Source of the DNA: Alnus glutinosa
Lineage: Eukaryota; Streptophyta; Magnoliopsida; Fagales; Betulaceae
Assembly (NCBI RefSeq): GCF_958979055.1
Contig: NC_084886.1
Coordinates: forward strand, 18,472,654 to 18,536,653
Reading direction: 5' to 3'
DNA length: 64,000 nt
Positions 37,347 to 53,203 of the stretch are shown here, one piece after another. Made by a program: the position numbers and the translations under genes. How positions within the stretch are numbered: the stretch's first letter is position 1; every line of letters starts with the position of its first letter. The notes below the pieces were generated by a model. It worked only from the letters and a program-made list of their open reading frames with translations. It was not told the DNA's origin and did no database searches.

Positions 37347-38347
37347 TTGATGTGTTAAATTTTAACATGTTTTTATCAGGCTATTAGAAACTTTGGTTAA
37401 AGATTGATACGTTTTGGGTAAAAGTTTTGGGTCTTTCATTCATTCTAGTACCATTCGAACGTTCCATAGTCCCTAGCCAGACATTCGATACTCGTTGACC
37501 AAACGATTGATGCTAAGGTTGAATGTTCGAAGAAATTCAAAATCATTGATTGAGGTCTTTTAATGATGATTTAGTGCGTTTAATTCTTCATTAGGGTCTT
37601 ACATGTTTAGCTTAGACTTTTGAGTGATATTTATGATGTTAGGGTGTGTATCACTGTAGCGTAAATCTAAGATGTCTAAGCTTATATATGAGTAGATGAA
37701 GTAAATACTTACAAAAATTGATCTCACTTTAACGTGCAATATGTCAATGGATTGAGCATGCTTTATTTTCCTTAATAATATGTCATGAACCTGCTAATTT
37801 TTAGAACATTTTGATAAGTGTTTCAAGACAAGTATTACTTATTTTATGATAGCAATAAATAAACTATAATTGCATCGTATAACATGGTACACCGGTATGT
37901 GCGGTGAGACGGCCATGGGCTTACTATACGGTCTTAACCATATGGCCACTGAGTTTACTTTGACGTTATTGATAGGTTTTGGATACAATGGTTATTTTGT
38001 GACAGGCACATTATTTCTGAACAGGGTCACGATTGCTGCTTTACTAATAGCGTGGGCCACCATCGGTCGGGCTGCTAGTATATGACGGCATGCTTACAAT
38101 ATCTGAGGCACCAGTATTATATTACAAGTCTCTCGGGACAAGGCGCCAACCGTGTCGAGAAGGGTTTAATATCATGGGTAGACCATAAGGTGAACAACTA
38201 TGACCTATTTTATATATATGCATATATAACATATTTCCTCTACATTAAAATATTAGTGTTTGTCATTAAAATTATGGCCTATCAATTTTTTAAAATAAAC
38301 TACATTTTATTTGGCGTAATAATGGAGGCAATACAAATCATTTTTTG

Positions 38348-38382
<35 letters not shown>

Positions 38383-38872
38383 ACAAGTTTATAGTTCGAG
38401 AGTCATTAAATGTCAGTTAAGGCTTATGATGTATGTAACCAGTTTCGTAATGATTTATTTACTAAATCGTAGACTTACGCGGTTATTTTCCTCTCCCAGT
38501 GAAATACCACGGTACTTATAATTTAGCAAGTTACCAATATTTAGAGCGGAAAATCGGCTAGAATAAAGATGCCAAGCGAATGGCTCGTAGTAGCAGTTTT
38601 GGTTGATTTATGTCTTTCGTGCTGCCACCCCGGTGTTGCATCTGGGGTGGCTCGCGCATTATAGAATTATATTGGAAGCTCTAAGTTTGTAATTGATAAT
38701 ACGTTAAGAGATTATTAAATTTAATAATCTAATATCATGATTTCCGCTTTCTGCGCGCATACCTTTACTCTGATAAGATTATAGGCAATTCCACCAGTTA
38801 ATTGATCTAGAGGAATTGTCAATGACTCTCTAAGTTAAGTAAATACAATCACCAAATTTTGGGAGTGTTACA
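37347..38872. mobile_element. long LTR-like repeat, unit C (fossil)
   Basis: Collinear with 22285-23731 and, in part, with 43410-44297, ending 'gagtgttaca'. It contains an A-run at 38349-38381. No coding domain was seen. It travelled with the peroxidase unit. Confidence 0.4.
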
Positions 38873-40246
38873 CCATGGCCCATATTAGCCCCCCTCCCGC
38901 CCCGCCTCTAATAAGGAGGAAGGGATTAGTGAAGACAATGCTTAGATTTTGGGTGTTTTTTACATCAAAAAACACTAGGCAGAGTAATCTCGTTCGAATA
39001 GTAAGATTCATGTTTGAACAAGATGACCCTCGAATACCTTGTAACCAGGATTGAAGACTATTAAAATGTGTCAATCACATAGCGCCTTGTTTGAACCCGC
39101 AATTGTAGCCCGCTCAAACAAGATGATCACCATAGGTTTTTCTCTTATGACAATTAGTAGTCTTGCACCACGAAGCATTGCAACTAATTAATAGGGAGTT
39201 TTGTTTCCGGTTTATTCTCGGCTTTGTTAAATACCTAGTCACATTCCACATACAATTATATGTTCTTGGGGTAATATCGAGATGGCGATATATAGAAACT
39301 TAAATTGTATCTCTCCAATGAGGAAGAAAGTTATTCGTTTTTAAATGAAGGGGGGAATTGATACAAGGAACCTCATAACAATTAACAAACTATAAAATTT
39401 TCCTTTTTACAATTGCAGTAATTTGAGGGAAAGAAAAACAATTAAGAACCAAAAAATGACAAACCAGAGGAAAGTTAGAACAACATAAAGTACTCCTAAG
39501 TGTTTGAGAAATAGCATTTTTAACTTGTTGACAACACTGTAGATCCTTCTTATTTGCCCAGCTGAGCCAGTAAGAGGTTCAATTTCACTCATTTTAATCA
39601 TGGCAAAGGCAAAATTAGACTGAAAGGCGGCAAAGGAGATGCTTGGATTTGGGGTGTTTTTTACATCGGAAAGCACTAGGTAGTGTAATCTCGTCCGAAC
39701 CATATGGTTTATGTTTGAATGAGACGAGCCCTGACATCCTTGTAACCACAATTGAAAACCATTAGAACATGTCAATCACAGAGCCCATCGTTCGAACCTA
39801 CAATCGCAAGCCGATTGAACAAGATTGACCGGGGTTGAAAACTATAGTTTTTTTCCAAAGGAAAGAGGAAGTTTTAGGGAATTTAGGAATATAGGTTTCG
39901 GAAGGAGGTTTAAATAAGTTTAGAAATAAAGTAACAATTTAGGTATTGGTAAGTTGGAACCCTAACTAACATAACAATTTTAAGTAGTTTTTTACAAAGA
40001 CGATTATCATAGGATAATAACAAAGAGTTTAGTGCTTTGGCGTTTGGAGTGTCATCAATTGTAACAATGTAATAACAATTATCACCATAGGTTTCTCATT
40101 ACAATTAACAAACTGTAAAATTTCCCTTTTTACAATTGCAATAATTCAAAAAAAAAAAAAACAATTAATAACAAAAACATAACAAACTGGAGGAACGAAA
40201 CAAGTTGCATACTTCTAAGTGTTTGAGAAATAGCATTTTTAACTAG
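38873..40246 (-). pseudogene. 3' modules with C-terminal relic behind peroxidase copy 3
   Basis: A spacer-only module lies at about 38925-39480. A relic of the last ~35 peroxidase codons ([20 protein letters not shown]) lies at about 39528-39634, 721 bp from the true gene end. The layout is the same as in units 1, 2 and 4. Confidence 0.75.
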
Positions 40247-41675
<1,429 letters not shown>

Positions 41676-41679
41676 TCAA

Positions 41680-41687
41680 TTTATATA
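41680..41687 (-). promoter_or_regulatory. TATA box, peroxidase copy 3
   Basis: TATATAAA on the minus strand, about 107 bp before the ATG at 41573. Confidence 0.7.
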
Positions 41688-41848
41688 CAGAGCACAAATA
41701 TGGGATACAGTTTGTCTGGGTCACTACTTTCGGCGAAAATTAACGCGCAATTGCCACTCTCAGGCTTGATGACTACTTCTCCTTTGAACATTCTTAGCTC
41801 TTAACTACATATAATAAAATAAGAATAAAAGTCAAATGATAAAATTCT

Positions 41849-41849
41849 T

Positions 41850-41937
<88 letters not shown>
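41849..41937. repeat. compound TA/GA microsatellite upstream of copy 3
   Basis: About 12 ta units and then about 30 ga units. It is longer than the sister tracts at 27368 and 33438. Confidence 0.95.
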
Positions 41938-41939
<2 letters not shown>

Positions 41940-43250
41940 TACATGCACAAAATTCTCGTAGATGTACGTTTGAACTGGCTCCTTGGCATGCAGTTGGGAG
42001 CTCCGAATAGTTCAAAGTTTGAAATTTTGGACCAAAATTAATGCAGTAGGGCATTATAGTTAAAATGGTCGGTAGGCTTGATTTGTTCTCGTCTCTTTTT
42101 CTGTAGGTGATGACGGCAGCCCGCCTTAAAAAGTTATGTTTTGTTTTTAAATTTGCGGCTACAATTTTAATATTATTTTCATGGAAATTAAGGTGATGGT
42201 GAGAAAATTGTTGGCAAGAGCTTGGCTGGTACAAATTAATACGTACAGTTAGTGGGGAGAGGTTATGGTTAATTCCTAATTTTCTCGATCTCCTCGAGCA
42301 AAAAGAAAATGTAGATTTTGTTAATTATTATTCAAAGCGTTAAGGTCGATCAATTACAATACTTAAATCTTAATCTTCAAATTTATTTTTGTATGACAGT
42401 ATGAGTAGCTAGCATTTGATCATTGGCACGTAAAACACATGGTGGTCTAAGCTAAGAATCACGACTTTTGGCTATTACCCTTCTTTCTTTTTTTCCTAGC
42501 TAATAAATAAAAAAGTGTTTTAATTCAGCAGGCCTACCGACACTTTCCACTGTCATTTAAGTCTTTGGCCAATATTTAGCCATGCAGCGACAATTTCAAG
42601 TTGATCATTAATATATATATTGTCAATGATATATAAGGTAGTTGCAGGTAATTTAAAAGCAATATAACTTGTGGAAAAGAGAAATGATGAGGCATGAAAG
42701 CTTGAAATCCCTGCCAAATAATCATACATTATCCCACATGCATCTTAATGTTTCAAATTAAATATTAGTTACTGGAAAATTGTAGCCGCAAAGTCTGAAG
42801 ATTGTAGCATGCAGTAGTGTCTACACTGTAAAGGTAACAATTAGCTATATATATATATAGCCAATTACTTTACGTACTCTTCTTTATTTGTGGATTCAAA
42901 AGTCTATATATTCAGCCTCTTCCGGATTAATTCCTCAACTCTAAGCCGTGTACGACGTCGTCTCTTTAGCTCCTTAGAAATTAAACCATATTTTTCTATT
43001 CTAGGCAGTCCTGTTTGAAACTCTTGTTCGGACACAACTTCTAACATGATGGGTATTGTATTCTAAGTAAACCCTAAACTCTTTCATAAGTCACAAGTAT
43101 GTTTATATCTCCTACTTATCTATATATTATCGCTCATTTAACAACAAAGGAATCTAACTTTAATTTTGTTATCATGGATGGGTATTGTGGGAACCAACTA
43201 TTAAATTTGATAGAGTTAGTCAACTTTTTTTTTTTTGTAAATTAATTGCC
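41940..43250. repeat. conserved upstream flank of peroxidase copy 3
   Basis: Nearly identical to 33506-34820. No gene is present. Confidence 0.75.
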
Positions 43251-43253
43251 TTG

Positions 43254-43392
43254 TAATCAGGGACGGATTTTTGGGGGGGCCGTATAGGCCATGCCCCCCC
43301 CCCCCCCCCCATCTCCTATTCCAAAAAGAAAAAAAAACTAGCCTTCTTACCTCTGCCCATAAAAGCTTCTGGCTCTGTCCCTAGTAATATTC
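43254..43392. mobile_element. short hAT-like element, sister of 34829
   Basis: Ends 'cagggacgga' and 'ctctgtccct', with a C-run of about 20 at 43293-43312. It occupies the same relative position in this unit as the copy at 34829. Confidence 0.5.
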
Positions 43393-43409
43393 CTGTAAAA
43401 GATATATAT

Positions 43410-43670
43410 ATATATATGTACTTTGAAGTTATTGATAGGCTTTGAATATAATGGTTATTTTGTGACTGGCGCACCATTTACGAACGGGGTTACGGTTGCT
43501 GCTTTACTAATAGCGTGGGCCACCCTCGGTCGGGCTGCTGGTATATGACGGCATGCTTACAATATCTAAGGCACCAATAATATATTACAAGTCTTTCGGG
43601 ACAGCATGCCGACCCTGTCAAGAAGATGTTAATATCATGGGTAGACCATACGGTGAACAACTATGACCTA

Positions 43671-43710
<40 letters not shown>

Positions 43711-44297
43711 TTTCTCTACATTAAAATATTAGTGTTTGTCACCGGAAATATGGCATATCAATTCTTTAAAATAAACTACCTTTTATTAGGTGTAATAATG
43801 GAGGCAATACACATTATTTTTTGAAAAAAAAAAAAAGTCACAGGTTTATAGTTCGAGAGTCATTAAATGTCAGTTAAGGCTTATGATGTACGTAACTAGT
43901 TTCGTAATGATTTATTTACTAAGTCGTAGACTTACGTAGTTATTTTCCTTTCCCCATGAAACACCACGGTGCTTATGATTTAGCAGGTTGCCAATATTTA
44001 GAGTGGGAAATCGGCTAGGATGACTATGCCAAGCAAATGACTTGCAGTAGTAGGTTTGGTTGATTTATGTCTTTCGCACTGCCACCCCCGTGTTGCATCT
44101 GGGGTGGCTCGCGTATTATAGAATTGTATTTGAAGCTCTAAGTCTATAATTAAACTTAATAATATGATATCATAATTTTCGCTTTCCGCGTGCATACCTT
44201 TACTCTGATAAGATTATAGGAGTTAATTAATCTAGAGGAAACGTTAATGACTCTATAAGTTAAGTAAATACAATCACCTAATTTTGAGGGTATTACA
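43410..44297. mobile_element. long LTR-like repeat, unit D, partial (fossil)
   Basis: Collinear with 37957-38872. It begins abruptly in mid-repeat, so the junction at about 43400-43410 is the duplication breakpoint between units C and D. Confidence 0.45.
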
Positions 44298-45128
44298 CCA
44301 TGGCCCATATTAGCCCCCCTTCTGCCCCACCTCTAATATGGAGGAAGGGATTAGTGAAGACAATGCTTAGATTATGGGTGTTTTTTACATTAAAAAACAC
44401 TAGGCAGAGTAATCTCATTCGAACAATAAGGTTCATGTTTGAACAAGAGATGACCCTTGAATGCCTTGTAACCATGATTGAAGACTATTAAAATGTGTCA
44501 ATCACATAGCGCCTCGTTTGAACCTGCAATTGCAACCCGCTCAAACAAGATTGTCCAGGGTTGAAAAATATGATTTTTTTTTTCCCACGTAAAGAGGAAG
44601 TTTTAGGAATTTAGGAAGATAGGTTTCAGAAGGAAGTTTAGAAAAGTTTAGGAGTAAAGCAAAAATTAGAGTATTGGTAAGTTAGAACCCCTACTAATAT
44701 AACAATTTTAAGCAGTTTTTAACCAAGACGATTATCATTGGGTAATAATGAAAGAGTTCACTACTTTGGCGTTTGAAGGGTGATCAACTGTAACAAAAGG
44801 AACAACAATGATCACCATAGGTTTTTCTCTTATGACAAGTAGTAGTCTTGCACCACGAAGCATTGCAACTAATTAATAGGGAGTTTTATTTCTGGTTTAT
44901 TCTCGGCTTAGTTAAATGCCTTGTCACATTCCACATACAATTACAGGTTCTTAGGGTAAGATCCGGCTTCCATGCGGTAGTTTAAACTACCGCATGGGTG
45001 TTGTAGTGGAAAACGGTACTGTTTTTCACTTAAAATTTTTTTGCAAAACTTAAACTTAATAATAAAAAAATTATTAAAACTTAAAAATTATAAAAATAAT
45101 AATAATTAAAAACCAAAAATATAAAAAC

Positions 45129-45168
<40 letters not shown>

Positions 45169-46868
45169 TGCCCGGCGTTGCCCAAAGGGGTGGCCGGCCA
45201 CCCAATTTTTGGCCAAGGGGGTGGCTTGAACCACCCCAGTTGGCTTTGGGGGTGGTCCAGCCACCCCCAAAAGGCCAAAAAACAAAAAAAAAAAACTAAA
45301 AAAGAAGAAGAAGAAGAAAAAGTTAGGGGTTTGGGGGGTGGCTGGACCACCCCCAAAGGCCGGATCAGCTGTATGGGGTGGTCGAAACCACCCTCAGGCC
45401 CTTTGGGATGGTCCGACTAACCTTAAAAGGCCAAAAAACAAAAAAAAGTTTGGGTTTTGGGGGTGGCCGGACCACCCCTAAAGGCCCGGGGGTGGTCCAG
45501 CCACCCCCCAAAACCCTAACCTTTTTCTGTTTTTTGGCTTTTTAAGGGTGGCCGAACCACTCTCAAAGCCGACTGGGGAGGATGATCCACCCTAGATTGG
45601 CCAAGGGGGTGGCTGGAGCCACCCCTTTGGCCAAAAATAAGGTAGCCGGCCACCCCCTTGGGCAACACCGGCCACCCCTTTTTTTTTTAGGTTTTTATAT
45701 TTTTAGTTTTTAATTATTATTATTTTTATAATTTTTAAGTTTTAATAAATTTTTTATTATTAAGTTTAAGTTTAAGTTTTGAAAAAAAATTTAAGGGGAA
45801 AACAGTATCGTTTTCCACTACAGTACCCATGCAGTAGTTTAAACTACCGCATGGAAGCCGGATCCCTTAGGGTAGTATCAAAGTGGCTATATATAGAAAC
45901 TTAAATTATATCTCTCCAATGAGGAAGAAAGTTCTTCGTTTTTAAATGAAAGGGGGAATTAATACAAGGAATCTCATTACAATTAACAAACTATAAAATT
46001 TTCCTTTTTACAATTGCAGTAATTTGAGGGAAAGAAAAACAAGAAAAACAATTAAGAACCCAAAAATGACAAACAAGAGGAAAGTTAGAACAACATAAAG
46101 TGCTCCTAAGTGTTTGAGAAATAGCATTTTTAACTTGTTGACAATACTGTAGATCCTTCTTATTTGCCCGGTTGAGCCAGTAAGAGGTTCAATTTCACTC
46201 ATTTTAATCATGGCAAAGGCAAAATTAGACTTAAAAGTGGCAAAGGCAAAATTAGACTTAAAAGTGGCAAAGGCAATGCTTGGATTTGGGGTGTTTTTTA
46301 CATCGAAAAACACTAGGTAATGTAATCTTGTCCGAACCGTTTGGTTCATGATTGAATGAGACGAGTCCTGACAGCCTTGTAACCACAATCAAAGACTATT
46401 AGAACATGTCAATCATAGATCCCATCGTTCGAACCTGCAATAGCAAGCCGCTTGAACAAGATTGATCGAGGTTGAAAACCATAGTTTTTTTCCCAAGGAA
46501 AGAAGAAGTTTTAGGGAATTTAGAAATATAGGTTTCAGAAGGAGGTTCAAATAAGTTTAGAAGTAAAGTAAAAATTAAGGCATTGGTGAGTTGGAACCCT
46601 AACTAACATAACAATTTTAAGCAGTTTTTTACGAAGACGATTATCATAGGGTAATAACAAAGAGTTTAGTACTTTGATGTTTAGTACTGTCACAATGTAA
46701 TAACAATTATCACCATATGTTTCTCATTACAATTAACAAACTGTAAAATTTCCCTTTTTACAATTGCAATAATTCGAAGAAAAAAAAAATTAATAACAAA
46801 AAAAATGACAAACTGAAGGAAAGAAACAAGTTGCATACTCCTAAGTGTTTGAGAAATCGTATTTTTAA
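44298..46868 (-). pseudogene. 3' modules with C-terminal relic behind peroxidase copy 4
   Basis: A spacer module at about 44340-44958 is followed by a Mutator-like insertion. A relic of the last ~35 codons lies at about 46138-46275, 733 bp from the true gene end. Inside the relic a 27-bp segment (46215-46241) is tandemly repeated once. There are no upstream exons. Confidence 0.75.
44959..45865. mobile_element. Mutator-like foldback element, 907 bp
   Basis: Long inverted repeats of about 200 bp open with 'gatccggcttccatgcggta' and its complement. Each arm contains a 26-bp self-complementary palindrome around 'tagtttaaacta'. The 9-bp target duplication cttagggta is exact (44950-44958 and 45866-45874), which suits Mutator-like elements. 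The sister spacers at about 24381 and 39261 show the uninterrupted site. The centre is an array of 'ggtggccggccaccc' type words without a transposase. Confidence 0.88.
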
Positions 46869-48193
<1,325 letters not shown>

Positions 48194-48275
48194 TCAACTA
48201 TATATATATATGTTTTAAGTTAAGCAAAAGAATGAAGATATATAATGTTCGGAGAAACCAGAATGCTCCCATCAG

Positions 48276-48283
48276 TTTATATA
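48276..48283 (-). promoter_or_regulatory. TATA box, peroxidase copy 4
   Basis: TATATAAA on the minus strand, about 110 bp before the ATG at 48166. Confidence 0.7.
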
Positions 48284-48432
48284 CATGCGATACGGTTTGT
48301 CTGGGTCACTGCTTTCTGCTATAATTAAGGCTCGATGACATCTTCTCCTTTGATTGGTCAAAGTCAAATATAATATGCTTTGAACATATATTCTTTAACT
48401 CTTATCTACATATAATTAAATAAGAATATATA

Positions 48433-48641
48433 TATAATACCCCGGTTCCATATTGAGAAGATATGAATAGCTCACATAGAGTGAGTAGTTTATAAAGATA
48501 CTCATGAGTGCTAAGTTCCCACATTGCCTAGTTACTAGGTGAAACTGGGCTTTATAATGGATTCTAGGAAAGCTTCAAATTGACTAGTCCTTTTGGTGTG
48601 ATAGCGCAGATGTGACTAGCGCTTTTCCTTGGGTCGTTACA
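48433..48641. mobile_element. solo LTR, 209 bp (fossil)
   Basis: It starts 'tataataccccgg' and ends 'gggtcgttaca', close to the TG...CA form, and carries 'gggctttataatgg' as a likely TATA region. The 5-bp target duplication atata is exact (48428-48432 and 48642-48646). The matching site is empty upstream of copies 1-3 ('aataagaata' joined to 'aagtc'), so it inserted after the units diverged. It lies about 270 bp upstream of the peroxidase ATG. Confidence 0.8.
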
Positions 48642-48649
48642 ATATACAA

Positions 48650-49681
48650 GTCAAATAAATCAAATTCTTGACGTAGTTATATATTTTTATGTATAGATGC
48701 ATGCACAAAATTCTCGTAAATGTTTGAACTGGTGGCTCCTTGGCATGCAGTTGGGATAAATGATGAGAACTCTGAATAGTTCAATATTTGAAAATTTGGA
48801 CCAAAATTAATGCAGTAGGGCATTATAATTAAAATGGTAGGTTGGCTTTAATTTGTTCTCTTCTCTTTATCTTTCGGTGATTACGGCAGCCCACGTTAAA
48901 AAGCTGTGTCCTGTTTTTTTTTTTTTTTTAAATAAAAATAAAAAATTAGGTGTTAGAATTTTAATATTATTTTGATGAAATATCATTGCATGTTTTGATT
49001 TAGTCTTCTAAATTTGGATCAAATATCTCAATTTATTCATTTTCCGCATTATCTTCATATGTGAAAGGTGAACAATCTAACGCATCAATAATTATTAGTC
49101 ACATAATAATAATAATGCAAGAAAGAAACAGCATCGAGGCATTTTAAAAATTTCAAAGACTAAATTCAACCAACCAAGAATTCGTTAAAAAAAAAAAAAA
49201 TTAAAATTAAAATCTAATTAGGGACCATCATATTTTAATCTAAAAGTTAAAAGACTAATATATACTATTAATTGTCACAACATTGGTAAACAATTCTTAT
49301 CTTGACCTGACCCCCTTAATCACATGATTACAATGTTTATTATGTTAATATATACTTGACTTTTCAAATGGATAATTAGATCGATCAAGGCTTATGCACA
49401 AAACTTAGATATTCCATTGGTCTCAAAATAGATTATTTTAGTGTTTTTAAACCAAAGATGATTTAGTTAATATTATTCAATATATATATATATATATATA
49501 AATTGTTACTATTAATTATGGAAAAAATAATGATCTTCCTTATCAAAATCATGTTTTTTTTTTTTTCTTTTTATAAAATAAAATATCTATATATATATTA
49601 TCATAGTTTATGAAAAACAACCCAAAAATAGTTATCATCTATTTTGAAATAGTAGACTATTATATTTTTACAAATGACATG

Positions 49682-49722
<41 letters not shown>

Positions 49723-51621
49723 CTACTGAATGCATTTGATGACTTTGTAAAGTTAATTTCATATGACTTATCAACGGTAGTGTGGTGGCATAAAGCTTTG
49801 CTGTAAAATATTGTCAACGCTTGGGATTGGTTGGGTTAGGTGATGAAAATTGGCTCTAAGTTTTTCTTTACAAGAGCAGCCTCACTATGGTTGTTTTTTT
49901 TCCTTATAATGTTTGGATTTCGTTCGAAAATTAAGTATTTCAAGTTAGAGAAGAGTTTTTTAAGCTTTAAGCTTTTCTTTAAAAGTGTGTTTTGATCATT
50001 TTTAGAGGAAAAAAGTTAAAGAAATATTTGTGCTTTTTACCAAACGGACCAGTTTCTTTTTTTTTTTGCACAGATTTTTAGGTACTAAAATTATTTGCAA
50101 TATTTGTGTTCGCAAAATGCGAATAACACTATTAGATATTCGTGTCCGCATCTTGTGTCATTTTTTTTACAATCTACATCTGCAAGGTTATTGCAGTAAT
50201 TATCCTATCTCCGCAAACAAGTAATAGGCCTATTTTAAACGTTTTTAAAAATAATTTTAACCGATTTTTAGTCTTTTTGGCTTGCTTTGAAAATATAATG
50301 CACCACTGAAAATATGTAGAACCGAGAAAAAAGTGGATGATAGATACGATCTCAAAATATTCATTGTAATCAATGTTCACAAGAAACACGTACCCTTATT
50401 ATTATTATTATTTTTTATCTATAATTCAATAAACATAACAATCAAGCCATCAAACATAACATAACATATATTGTCCAAATAAAACACATACATAAGTTGA
50501 TGTTTATGGCGTTGTGTTGTGTTTAATATATACATATATAGTTTTTGCTAACCAATTCTGCACCCGCATTTGCGGATGTTGGATAGCAAATAGCGGATAG
50601 GTGCAGTAGCGGATGCAGATGGTTATTATCCACTCGCATGCACACTCCTAATCTAAATCAACATTTTTGTGGCATATCAAATTAGATTATCTCTAAATTG
50701 GATCATGCAGACTTCCACACGTATGCCTCCATGTTCACTGGTGTACATGAAAATTGAAGCTCAAGTTTTTTATGTTAATCCATGATATTATTAAGGGCTT
50801 GAGCAGTTTCCGAAACTGATTTTTTTTTTTTTTTTTCCTCTCTCTCCAATCTGCATCGTCCAATAGTTTTTAGAGATGTCCAGCTGAAGATTTCGAATAA
50901 TATATCCGAAAGAAGATCTGTGGGGGACTCCATTAGAGTTGGAAAACCCTAAAATCATAAATATATTTAGCATCAACTGCAATCAGGATATAGACTACAA
51001 ATTCAGTTTAAGATACAACAAGACAATCACAATTCACAAAGTATTTTAATGGGAAATCTTTTGTGAGAAATGGTTGAATTACTGTAATGACACTGATGAT
51101 GTCTAGCTGCATACAGGTCAGACTCGCTTCCATAAGAAGCCTGAGCTTCTTAATATAAAGTTTTCCTTTAAACTAGTTGGAGGAATTTTTTCCACCCCAA
51201 TTTCGATTGACATGTGTTTAAAATGCATACTCTTAATTTGTATGTTTCTTTGTGAAAATCACATATATTGTACAAAATTATTTCCTAGAGACTCATTCTG
51301 GTCAATCTGCTGTAACAGAGGGAAAATACTGAAATGGGAAACCAGACATTTCCTAGGTCATTTGCCAGGCACAAGATGTGGCAAATTAGCAAATTCAATA
51401 AACGCATGCGTTTCAATATCATTCTCTTTAGAAAACAAATAACAAGCTATTCCTACCTGCATAACATCAAATGTAACTATACATCTTCCTTGCCTTTTTT
51501 CATACAACAAGTGTATTCTCAAGATATTTGTAAGTGGAACGACCACATCAACAAGAGTTCATCACTAACCCTAGAAATTGCACTTAAATGAACATTTTTC
51601 ATACATGCTACAACTATAATA
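48650..51621. other. AT-rich intergenic DNA between the peroxidase array and the MRL7-like gene
   Basis: Contains short homology to the peroxidase upstream flank (to about 48920), TA tracts at about 49483-49500 and 49688-49718, and repeated 'gcggat' words near 50555-50615 that may be a decayed transposon end. The part near 51300-51600 has only short chance frames and may include the 3' UTR of the next gene. Confidence 0.4.
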
Positions 51622-53153
51622 TCAGGATACTTTACTATTGATGGGAACAGATGGAATTGCTTCGTGGCCATCTCCAATGCTATTCAAACAAGGTGGCTTG
51701 GCTGCCCCATAATAAAAGAATGCCATTATTTTTGACAGCTCATCTGCATTTCGAATTGCTGAAAACCCGGCAAACAATGAGAGTTAAAATGATATAGTGG
51801 GATGCAGAAAATTTAAGATAATCACTTCATTCTAGAAATTACCTTTCTCACGGTACAAAATCTTCCCTGCTTTTGTGAAGATAATCTCAGGAAAAACGGA
51901 AACTTGTAACGCAGAAACCAATTCATCCTCGACAACAGCATCAATTGCAACACACTGAATTGAGATGACAATAAAAATATCAGGAAAAAAAAAATGTCTT
52001 TGTATGGGGATGGAGGTGACAGAAACAGTTCAGTGGCTTCACTCACTCTTGGTGAAGGCAGCCGGCAGTTCCATATGATTTGGACAGCCCTTTCCAGCTC
52101 CTCCCGTATTTTTTCATTTTCCTTTGGTCTAAAAAAATAAAATATTTTCAGTAGTAATGTATAGTTTACTTGTCTAAACATGGAAAAGTAACACAGATGT
52201 TTGTATTAAAATCCAAGTTCAGGTATTATTTCAATATTGATTGACAGCTCAGATGCATCACCCATAATAATTAATAGAGATGCTTCCAATAGTCCTCCTA
52301 AATCTGACTTCTTTTTTTCATAGGTAATCAAAGAAAATAGCATTAAAAAGCGTCGGGTGCTCCTAAGCATACAGGGAGTATACAAAAAAGACACCAAAAC
52401 AGAAAACAAAGGAAAACACCCTTAAAAATCCAAAGACAGAAAAACCCCCTAAAACCCCCACCACAGAAACCCAACGCCCACAAAGCCTGGGCTACATTAC
52501 AACTGCAAGGGCCCTCTTGCCTTTAACCCGGCTAGAACCAACTCCCCTAGCGTCGGAGTCGATTGAGCATTCTAAATTCTTAAGCTTTCTTTTCCCTTTT
52601 TGCTTAGAAGTAGAGACAAAGACCTCTTGGCGCTGCCCTTCATCAACTAAAGCCAAAAAATTCAGAGAACCCTTCTCATTCCGTAAGGGACCCCCATAGT
52701 GCAATAACACGACCTTGAAACTTGCACTGCCCCAGGGTATCCAACAACCTCTCCCTCAAGATCACCCCGCTTTCTAATATTCGCCCACCTCGAAGACACG
52801 AGAAGACTGCTGATCCCTCCTAAATCTGACTTCTCTTCAACAACAATGAAAACTCACTCAATTCTTATTTTGACTAATGATCACTGAAAATGTCTTTTTG
52901 ATAAGTAATCACTGAAAATGTCATAGCACTCAAGCACCAAACAGTCATTTAAATTAATACTGAAGTTATGGAGAAAATCAAAAGACTAGTTGAAAAGATC
53001 CATCCATTCAAAGACACTCGGTCTATAGCTGATCTGAAACAAAGGACAATAACCTGTCCTGAATTCCATATGGTCAGTACCAGTTCAGCATTTGATTTAT
53101 CAACTCAAAGGTTAATAGATATTAAAAAAAAATAAAACATTTACAGTCTAAGC

Positions 53154-53203
<50 letters not shown>

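Noticed and set aside
45129-45420. Overlapping frames on both strands with repeated Pro/Trp and Gly words
   Set aside because: They come from the inverted 'ggtggcc' array in the Mutator-like element.
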